The position numbers and the translations under genes are program-made. Below, one piece after another: positions 17,638 to 17,668 of a stretch of 17,668 nucleotides of DNA (position 1 is the first letter of the stretch; each line of letters begins with the position of its first letter). This DNA is from Baffinella frigidus (Eukaryota > Cryptophyceae > Cryptomonadales > Baffinellaceae). Location: assembly GCA_026770585.1 (NCBI GenBank), contig MU646553.1, positions 511,076-528,743 of the forward strand, written 5' to 3'. The notes beneath the pieces are model-generated. The model was given only the letters and a program-made list of their open reading frames with translations, searched no databases and was not told the origin of the DNA.

Positions 17638-17668
<31 letters not shown>
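2070..17668 (+). CDS. N-terminal-motor kinesin heavy chain, at least 30 exons, 3' partial
   Basis: This is a microtubule-dependent ATPase motor. Exons: 2070-2159, 2365-2475, 4157-4293, 4863-4948, 5332-5432, 5899-5955, 6908-6987, 7168-7243, 7920-7985, 8592-8698, 8843-8910, 9018-9054, 9260-9318, 9510-9586, 9832-9895, 10090-10175, 10407-10451, 11026-11148, 11488-11583, 12015-12088, 12553-12685, 13417-13521, 14054-14143, 14467-14563, 14984-15084, 15484-15582, 15967-16023, 16417-16476, 16829-16876, 17462-17566. All joins keep phase (2535 nt, 845 codons). The motor spans residues ~28-405: VVVRLRPP (N4), GQTGTGKT (139-146), SSRSH (255-259), DLAGSE (296-301), [11 protein letters not shown]. No key residue is missing, so it should be an active motor. 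The stalk is charged and helical. The N-terminal motor and neck resemble kinesin-1/2-type proteins, but I cannot assign a subfamily. Exon 29 and a possible missing exon before 17462 are the least certain parts. Confidence 0.9.
2272..2730. other. inverted-repeat spacer, intron 2 (no gene seen)
   Basis: From 2272 to 2364 this is the end of intron 1, followed by exon 2. From 2476 it is intron 2. I see no exon, repeat array or structured RNA between 2476 and the dispersed element at 2731. Confidence 0.5.
2731..2865 (+). mobile_element. dispersed element copy 2, reference copy with perfect terminal inverted repeats
   Basis: The copy is 135 bp. It starts AGCTCTGTCTCA and ends TGAGACAGAGCT, a perfect 12-bp terminal inverted repeat. 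The internal core holds CTCAAGTTGACA near one side and CGGGCTCACCAAACTG near the other, both shared with the other copies. The family has no coding capacity and behaves like a MITE. A target-site duplication is not obvious at this copy, though AGCT at both ends may be part of one. Confidence 0.85.
2900..3412 (-). repeat. right arm of large inverted repeat
   Basis: This is the reverse-complement copy of 1767-2271. It lies entirely inside intron 2 of the kinesin gene, so it is transcribed antisense to exon 1 in the same pre-mRNA. Confidence 0.9.
3018..3107 (-). pseudogene. inverted copy of kinesin exon 1
   Basis: Read on the minus strand, it has an ATG, an open 30-codon exon almost identical to exon 1 (one Ala to Ser change near the end) and the same AAG|GTGCAC donor. 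The promoter-like flank is copied too. No second kinesin exon follows on this strand within the arm, so by itself it cannot make a motor. It may be a promoter copy firing toward 2900, or simply inert. Confidence 0.75.
3428..3546 (+). repeat. telomere-like repeats in intron 2
   Basis: Degenerate CCCTAAA/CCCTACA/CCCCAAA units, C-rich on the transcribed (sense) strand. Confidence 0.8.
3546..4026 (+). pseudogene. three decayed copies of the start of kinesin exon 3
   Basis: Copies begin at about 3546, 3694 and 3944. Each carries the GATGACAGG(C/A)GGCTGA start of the real exon (4157), usually after CAG, followed by recognisable pieces of its next ~75 bases. The third copy is the longest and keeps GAAGACCCTTCTGCCGGC. 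None contains the FDHVY-coding end of the exon, so none can replace it. Confidence 0.8.
3605..3638. repeat. short inverted repeat / hairpin
   Basis: GGTTATCA at 3605-3612 pairs perfectly with TGATAACC at 3631-3638. It lies between two decayed exon-3 copies. The function is unknown and it may be chance. Confidence 0.4.
4157..5432 (+). CDS. kinesin exons 3-5: FDHVY strand and split P-loop
   Basis: Exon 3 (4157-4293) ends with the TFTFDHVY strand typical of kinesin motors and stops in phase 2 at GTGCGC. Exon 4 (4863-4948) reads [10 protein letters not shown], then [13 protein letters not shown], and ends in phase 1. Exon 5 (5332-5432) completes it with [11 protein letters not shown] and continues to YIENA before GTAATC. 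The Walker A loop GQTGTGKT is therefore split by intron 4, between the first and second bases of its fourth codon. The GYNGT seen in most kinesins is GYNAS here. Exon 4 uses the acceptor GGGGAG|C, which lacks a pyrimidine tract and is the least typical acceptor. Confidence 0.88.
4307..4806. repeat. second dispersed repeat family in intron 3, with inverted and direct copies
   Basis: A ~45-bp unit with GAAAATTACT(A/G)CAGGC and a following AAGCCGCTA(T/C)CG(G/A)TAC block occurs at about 4487-4530, 4615-4665 and 4766-4806. An inverted relative lies at 4383-4418, which contains CCTGTAGAAATTTTCACCAG. Positions 4320-4383 also hold two direct repeats around TTTAGCGG and TTGGTTGTCAG. The 4383-4503 part can fold as a long imperfect hairpin. 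Confidence 0.65.
4713..4762 (+). pseudogene. decayed copy of the start of kinesin exon 4
   Basis: GGGAGCAGCGTGTTCCGCAA and the following ACGGCGCGCGACGC match the acceptor and start of exon 4 at 4860-4896. Tyr is changed to Phe and Asn to Arg, and the match is lost after about 45 bases. Confidence 0.75.
4951..5165 (+). repeat. telomere-like repeats opening intron 4
   Basis: CCCTAAA and CCCTACA units start three bases after the donor of exon 4 (G|GTGCGAACCCTAAAC) and run for about 200 bp with increasing degeneration. Confidence 0.9.
5186..5214 (+). pseudogene. decayed copy of the end of kinesin exon 4
   Basis: ATCGCCTGCGGCCAGACAGG repeats the end of exon 4 (IAYGQTG) downstream of it. Tyr is changed to Cys and the GT donor to GC. 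Confidence 0.7.
5227..5313 (+). mobile_element. dispersed element copy 3 (partial)
   Basis: GCTCTGCCTCACTCGGGTTG matches the left end, and GCGTCAACTTTAGAGTGGGA matches the middle of the family. It directly follows the decayed exon-4 end and precedes exon 5. Confidence 0.6.
5518..5788 (+). repeat. GA-rich minisatellite in intron 5
   Basis: Alternating AGAGAGAGAGGGAC and AGCGAGAGAGAGGGG(G)GC units form higher-order repeats. The purine strand is the transcribed sense strand. Its long open frames translate to Arg-Glu or Ser-Leu runs and are not genes. Confidence 0.9.
5899..6987 (+). CDS. kinesin exons 6-7
   Basis: Exon 6 (5899-5955) is 19 codons ending SYLQIYNE at GAG|GTGCGT. Exon 7 (6908-6987) begins VISDLLKPE and ends RRGVFVEG in phase 2 at GG|GTCCTG. 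Together they give the central strand and helix of the motor, where SYLQIYNE followed by .I.DLL is diagnostic for kinesins. Intron 6 is 952 bp and mostly GA repeat. Confidence 0.88.
5965..6160 (+). repeat. GA-rich tracts with a (GT)n run, intron 6
   Basis: GAGA and GAGC tracts lie on both sides of a pure (GT)n microsatellite at about 6028-6048. Confidence 0.85.
6289..6405 (+). mobile_element. dispersed element copy 4
   Basis: ATTCTCAAGTTGACGTTC, then AAATTCGTCAACGTTGGAGC, and CCCGGGCTCACCAAATTGG with GATAGACCGAGACA at the end, all in the same order as the reference copy. It contains a local palindrome GGGCTCACCAAATTGGTGAG. Confidence 0.7.
6480..6893 (+). repeat. GA/GC-rich simple repeats, intron 6, interrupted by an exon-7 copy
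   Basis: Tracts run 6480-6752 and 6826-6893. Between them, 6785-6816 repeats the acceptor and start of exon 7 (GGCAGGTGATATCGGACCTG and the next few bases) and then hits an in-frame TGA. The real exon follows at 6908. Confidence 0.85.
6993..7096 (+). repeat. CCCGAAA repeat array filling intron 7
   Basis: About 14 near-perfect copies of CCCGAAA, a variant of the telomere-like heptamer, begin just after the donor of exon 7. The array is far more homogeneous than the CCCTAAA blocks, which suggests a recent expansion. Confidence 0.92.
7168..7985 (+). CDS. kinesin exons 8-9: switch I
   Basis: Exon 8 (7168-7243) reads [19 protein letters not shown] and ends TRAT at ACG|GTCTCG. Exon 9 (7920-7985) reads [16 protein letters not shown] and ends IIIAEQ. 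The N..SSRSH switch I motif, which coordinates the gamma phosphate, is intact. The join TRAT-ASTKMN matches the usual R.VA.T.MN spacing, supporting the 676-bp intron between them. Confidence 0.9.
7286..7495 (+). repeat. two tandem copies of a 104-bp unit
   Basis: Units start at 7287 and 7391 (CTAGAGCGTATCCGGTACAA) and are almost identical. Each contains an internal short direct repeat of GGCTCCAATGCCAA. The unit is AT-rich for this region. The array ends exactly where a copy of exon 8 begins. Confidence 0.9.
7497..7549 (+). pseudogene. partial copy of the end of kinesin exon 8
   Basis: It encodes [18 protein letters not shown] followed by the same GTCTCG donor, but lacks the exon start and has no AG acceptor in front. 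Four of six changed codons are synonymous. Confidence 0.8.
7661..7809 (+). repeat. telomere-like repeats in intron 8
   Basis: CCCTAAA, CCCTCAA and CCCTACA units, C-rich on the sense strand, follow the exon-8 copy and precede exon 9. Confidence 0.9.
7986..8064 (-). mobile_element. dispersed element copy 5, abutting the donor of exon 9
   Basis: GTCCTAACTTAACGAATTTG, then CCAGCATGTCAACGTAGG, and GAGTGAGGCAGAG: the family in reverse orientation. Its first two bases are the GT donor of intron 9, and its last bases touch a second copy of the exon-9 end. Exon sequence therefore flanks it on both sides. Confidence 0.7.
8065..8100. pseudogene. exon-9 end copies joined head to head as a palindrome
   Basis: CACGCAGTCTTTATCATC and the following GCCGAG repeat the exon-9 end, and the sequence then turns back on itself. 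Positions 8075-8098 are a perfect 24-bp palindrome centred on GAGCTC. Another decayed copy of exon 9 in direct orientation lies at 8339-8372 (ATGTCGCGCTCGCACGCCGT). Confidence 0.75.
8153..8240. repeat. degenerate ~21-bp tandem repeats
   Basis: Four units begin GTAGTCGATGCTTATATTGG, GTAGAAGATGCTTTTATTG, GTAGATCCTTATATTGG and TAGTCACTGCCTCTGTGG. They run directly into the tRNA-like segment. Confidence 0.65.
8246..8322 (-). tRNA. tRNA-like segment with pol III A and B boxes (probable pseudo-tRNA or SINE head)
   Basis: On the minus strand, CAGCTAAGCGG (8314-8304) matches the A box except for its first base. GGTTCGATTCC (8271-8261) is a perfect B box, 32 bases downstream. The spacing is that of a tRNA gene. 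The T-stem, anticodon stem and acceptor stem do not pair cleanly, so I do not think this is a working tRNA. A tRNA-derived retroposon fragment is more likely. Confidence 0.4.
8592..9054 (+). CDS. kinesin exons 10-12: switch II
   Basis: Exon 10 (8592-8698) has a Glu/Lys-rich insert ([10 protein letters not shown]) and then [14 protein letters not shown], containing switch II. Exon 11 (8843-8910) gives [20 protein letters not shown]. Exon 12 (9018-9054) gives [12 protein letters not shown]. Introns 10 and 11 are short (144 and 107 bp) and free of telomere-like repeats. The start of exon 10 (GGAGTACATCG) also appears just upstream at 8549-8559. Confidence 0.9.
9072..9256 (+). repeat. telomere-like repeats filling intron 12
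   Basis: CCCTAAA, CCCCAAA, CCCTGAA and CCCGAAA units run from shortly after the donor to the AAACCAG acceptor of exon 13. The whole 205-bp intron is essentially repeat. Confidence 0.92.
9260..9895 (+). CDS. kinesin exons 13-15: end of motor and neck
   Basis: Exon 13 (9260-9318) reads [19 protein letters not shown], exon 14 (9510-9586) [19 protein letters not shown] and exon 15 (9832-9895) [18 protein letters not shown]. These are the microtubule-binding loop, the last motor helix and the start of the neck. The motif order and spacing are fully canonical. Confidence 0.92.
9329..9507 (+). repeat. telomere-like repeats in intron 13
   Basis: CCCCACA and CCCTAAA variants occur at 9329-9412 and 9459-9507, separated by a short unique stretch. 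The second block ends in CTACACCAG, the acceptor of exon 14. Confidence 0.85.
9588..9818 (+). repeat. intron 14: short telomere-like block, exon-15 copy, TTGGTGACT repeats
   Basis: CCCTAAA units (9592-9612) start right after the donor. Positions 9691-9733 copy the acceptor and start of exon 15 (GCAGTTCGCGAACC, then AACATCAAGAA) with nonsynonymous decay. Positions 9776-9818 hold short tandem TTGGTGACT/GGCTTGGTG units. Confidence 0.8.
9899..10022 (+). repeat. telomere-like repeats in intron 15
   Basis: CCCGAAA, CCCTGAAAA and CCCTAAA variants start at the donor of exon 15. An AATGAATGAATAAATAA stretch follows before CTACACCAG. Confidence 0.85.
10090..11148 (+). CDS. kinesin exons 16-18: start of stalk
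   Basis: Exon 16 (10090-10175) reads [18 protein letters not shown] and ends KRK at AAG|GCACGC, a GC donor. Ending at 10160 with GTTGAT is a phase-compatible alternative. Exon 17 (10407-10451) reads [15 protein letters not shown]. Exon 18 (11026-11148) reads [20 protein letters not shown] and ends LLIGGNQ. Alternating charged residues and leucines indicate a coiled-coil stalk. Confidence 0.8.
10185..10360 (+). repeat. CT-rich simple repeat, intron 16
   Basis: CTCT and CCCT tracts on the sense strand, immediately after the GC donor. Confidence 0.88.
10452..10888. other. intron 17, unique part
   Basis: I see no gene, element or array here, apart from a single telomere-like CCCTAAACCCCAAA at 10865-10878. 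Confidence 0.5.
10889..10936 (+). pseudogene. decayed copy of the start of kinesin exon 18
   Basis: CAGGTGGCAGCGCTGTCGGC copies the acceptor and start of exon 18. It encodes [14 protein letters not shown], then serine and a TAG stop. Confidence 0.8.
11161..11237 (+). repeat. telomere-like repeats and copy of the end of exon 18, intron 18
   Basis: CCCTAAA and CCCTGAA units (11161-11212) are followed by TCTTCATCGGCGGCAACCAA, a diverged copy of the last codons of exon 18. Confidence 0.8.
11360..11397 (+). pseudogene. decayed copy of the start of kinesin exon 19
   Basis: GGGCAGGTATTGGATGAGGA and the following TGGGGGGCGAGG repeat the acceptor and start of exon 19 at 11488. The frame then diverges. 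Confidence 0.8.
11488..12685 (+). CDS. kinesin exons 19-21: conserved stalk block
   Basis: Exon 19 (11488-11583) reads VLDEDGG, a Gly-rich linker, then [19 protein letters not shown]. Exon 20 (12015-12088) reads [19 protein letters not shown] and ends in phase 2. Exon 21 (12553-12685) reads [20 protein letters not shown] and ends YDRHQRMME. The [15 protein letters not shown] piece looks like a conserved block, not free coiled coil, but I cannot name the subfamily that carries it. Its GTACTATT donor lies at the edge of a dispersed element. Confidence 0.82.
11631..11721 (-). mobile_element. dispersed element copy 6 (intron 19)
   Basis: Reverse orientation: GTCTATTTGGTCTCACCAAT, CCCGCCCAAAGTTGACAGG and CTCAGCATGTCAACT. 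Confidence 0.7.
12190..12214. repeat. perfect 10-bp-stem hairpin in intron 20
   Basis: CCCTACGGAA pairs with TTCCGTAGGG across a GGCGA loop. No U-run follows and no role is evident. The rest of intron 20 (12215-12552) shows nothing I recognise. Confidence 0.55.
12686..12796 (+). mobile_element. dispersed element copy 7, starting at the donor of exon 21
   Basis: ACTATTCTCAAGTTGACAAG follows GT directly and the copy ends ATAGACTGAGACAGAGC. The left terminal repeat is missing, so the element is truncated exactly at the exon edge. Confidence 0.75.
12829..13100 (+). repeat. two more copies of the end of exon 21, each followed by a dispersed element fragment
   Basis: Copies of the exon-21 end lie at about 12829-12898 and 12971-13041 ([18 protein letters not shown] and [14 protein letters not shown]). 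Each runs straight into a reverse-orientation element fragment: TTCCAAAGTTGAAGGATTTG at 12899 and GTCCAAAATTGACGGATTTG at 13042. The first copy has lost the GT donor and the second keeps it. Neither has a clear acceptor. Both remain open and close to coding sequence. Confidence 0.8.
13109..13264 (+). repeat. intron 21: telomere-like block, exon-22 start copy, GA tract
   Basis: CCCTAAA units occur at 13114-13167. GGCAGGATGTGCTAGACAGA (13190-13209) copies the acceptor and start of exon 22. A GAGA tract follows at 13213-13264. Confidence 0.75.
13417..14143 (+). CDS. kinesin exons 22-23
   Basis: Exon 22 (13417-13521) reads [20 protein letters not shown] and ends LVQCEQ. Exon 23 (14054-14143) reads [10 protein letters not shown] and ends TLFSAAE. 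Both are phase 0 at each end with G|GT donors and CAG|G acceptors. Exon 22 is helical stalk, and exon 23 is Ala-rich and may be a linker. Confidence 0.75.
13522..13650 (+). repeat. CCCTACA array opening intron 22
   Basis: Nearly uniform CCCTACA heptamers with a few CCCCACA units begin within the donor region of exon 22 and continue for about 125 bp. Confidence 0.92.
13963..13993 (+). pseudogene. decayed copy of the start of kinesin exon 23
   Basis: CAGGCGCTGACCGCGGAGGG matches the acceptor and start of exon 23 at 14051. It then runs into GATAGG. Confidence 0.75.
14467..15084 (+). CDS. kinesin exons 24-25
   Basis: Exon 24 (14467-14563) reads [19 protein letters not shown] and ends EERIE in phase 1. 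Exon 25 (14984-15084) completes the Gly and reads [20 protein letters not shown], ending GLEAQ. Heptad-like leucines continue the stalk. Exon 25 has a diverged upstream copy. Confidence 0.75.
14567..14960 (+). repeat. intron 24: telomere-like block, exon-25 start copy, TACAACT repeats
   Basis: CCCCAAA and CCCTAAA units occur at 14567-14615. GGCAGGGTTCCGGCGCCAGG (14755-14774) and the next ~40 bases copy the start of exon 25 with a frameshift. Positions 14819-14945 contain tandem CTGTACAACT/CTCTACAACT units. Confidence 0.8.
15228..15360 (-). mobile_element. dispersed element copy 8 (intron 25)
   Basis: Reverse orientation, almost full length: TAGTCTATTTGGCCTCACTA, CCCGCTTCAAAGTTGGAAGG, CCCAGCATGTTGACTTGAGA, ending GACTGAGGCGGAGCTAGG. 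A CCGAGACAGAGCTAG end fragment lies just before it, at 15192-15206. Confidence 0.75.
15437..15483 (+). repeat. telomere-like repeats before exon 26
   Basis: CCCTAACC, CCCCAAA and CCCTAAA units run directly into the ACCAG acceptor. Confidence 0.85.
15484..16023 (+). CDS. kinesin exons 26-27, both with GC donors
   Basis: Exon 26 (15484-15582) reads [10 protein letters not shown], a Gly-rich stretch, then [14 protein letters not shown] at CAG|GCATGC. Exon 27 (15967-16023) reads [19 protein letters not shown] at GAG|GCACGC. No GT donor preserves frame at either end, while the GC donors give phase 0 in both cases. They continue the charged stalk. Confidence 0.72.
15595..15826 (-). mobile_element. 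dispersed element copies 9 and 10, separated by a copy of the end of exon 26
   Basis: Copy 9 (about 15623-15712) has TTTGGTGCGTCCGGGCTCG, TCTAAAGTTGACGGGTGTG and CCCAGCCTGTCAAGTTAGG. Copy 10 (about 15752-15826) starts AGCTCTGTCAAAGCCTGATT and has GGTTTGGTGAGCCCGGGC. Between them, 15713-15748 repeats the last ~33 bases of exon 26 (TTGCAGACGTCATACGTGCA, then ATTCACGCAG). Copy 9 is thus bracketed by two copies of the exon end. Confidence 0.78.
16028..16096 (+). repeat. (CCCCTA)n hexamer array, intron 27
   Basis: About 11 perfect copies of CCCCTA follow the GC donor of exon 27. This is a shorter, homogeneous relative of the heptamer arrays. Confidence 0.93.
16331..16352 (+). pseudogene. copy of the start of kinesin exon 28
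   Basis: CATGGCGAGCAGATGGGGCA is identical to the acceptor region and first codons of exon 28 (16405-16424), then diverges. Confidence 0.75.
16417..17566 (+). CDS. kinesin exons 28-30 (last in window)
   Basis: Exon 28 (16417-16476) reads [20 protein letters not shown] and ends CAG|GTACCT. Exon 29 (16829-16876) reads [16 protein letters not shown] and is short and less certain. Exon 30 (17462-17566) reads [19 protein letters not shown] and ends RTIME at GAG|GTCAAA. All are phase 0. A Leu/Lys/Glu-rich open piece at 17342-17367 (LKNEAKDLE) looks exonic but does not fit the phase, so an exon may be missing or decayed here. Confidence 0.65.
16484..16559. repeat. CCCGAAA array ending in a 42-bp perfect palindrome
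   Basis: CCCGAAA units follow the donor of exon 28, then the array inverts to TTTCGGG. Positions 16518-16559 are a perfect palindrome centred on CAGGTACCTG. The same 10-mer also forms the exon 28 donor at 16473-16482. Confidence 0.9.
16642..16790 (+). repeat. exon-29 start copy and short inverted repeats, intron 28
   Basis: GTTTCTCGGCTGGAGCAGGG and the next ~20 bases at 16646-16690 copy the start of exon 29. Positions 16699-16780 contain repeated AGCTGCTGGTC and CAGCGCTAGTC units and the hairpin GTCAC-AGTG-GTGAC. Confidence 0.75.
16903..16965 (+). mobile_element. dispersed element fragment in intron 29
   Basis: CTGCCTCACTCGGGTTGACT and GTTCGCAAGTTGACACGATG match the left part of the family. 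Positions 16966-17341 show nothing further I can name. A similar small left-end fragment lies at 8405-8426 in intron 9. Confidence 0.55.
17604..17668 (+). repeat. CTCTCC/CTCTCA simple repeat, intron 30
   Basis: Hexamer CTCTCC changes to CTCTCA and runs off the window, following the GTCAAA donor of exon 30. Confidence 0.9.

Overview
This is a eukaryotic nuclear window, GC-rich and intron-dense. Almost all of it is one multi-exon kinesin gene on the + strand. It begins at about 2070 and runs off the right edge. A second, unrecognised gene on the - strand occupies 1-859 and runs off the left edge. Plant-type telomere-like heptamers (CCCTAAA/TTTAGGG and variants), GC-AG introns, very long repeat-filled introns and the lack of bacterial features suggest a microalga or related protist (a green alga, dinoflagellate relative or similar). 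The sequence alone does not fix the lineage.

Layout. Positions 1-859 hold three phase-compatible - strand exons of an acidic, Ala/Lys-rich protein of unknown function. Positions 860-1766 show no supported gene. Positions 1767-3412 are a large inverted repeat of two ~0.5 kb arms around a ~0.63 kb spacer. The left arm carries the kinesin start exon and the right arm an inverted copy of it. From 2070 to 17566 I can join 30 exons whose phases all agree. Together they give 2535 nt (845 codons), only about 16% of the span. Residues ~28-405 are a complete N-terminal kinesin motor with N4, P-loop, switch I and switch II motifs. The rest is charged coiled-coil-like stalk, and the gene continues past the right edge.

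The introns are the unusual part. (1) Many consist largely of telomere-like repeats with the C-rich strand always in the sense of transcription, in both genes, often running right up to the splice sites. (2) More than half of the exons have one or more partial, diverged copies of their own edge inside the neighbouring intron. Copies upstream of an exon repeat its start with the acceptor, and copies downstream repeat its end with the donor. (3) A short dispersed element is present in about 14 copies. The best copy is 135 bp with perfect 12-bp terminal inverted repeats. Several copies sit exactly at exon edges between two copies of the exon edge. This looks like a gene whose introns grew by splice-junction-spanning duplication, mobile-element insertion and telomere-like repeat addition.

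Functionally, the kinesin should be a plus-strand transcript encoding a microtubule motor. The inverted copy of exon 1 lies in intron 2 of the same transcript, so the unspliced RNA could fold back on its own first exon. The arrangement with the - strand gene is head-to-head, separated by about 1.2 kb.
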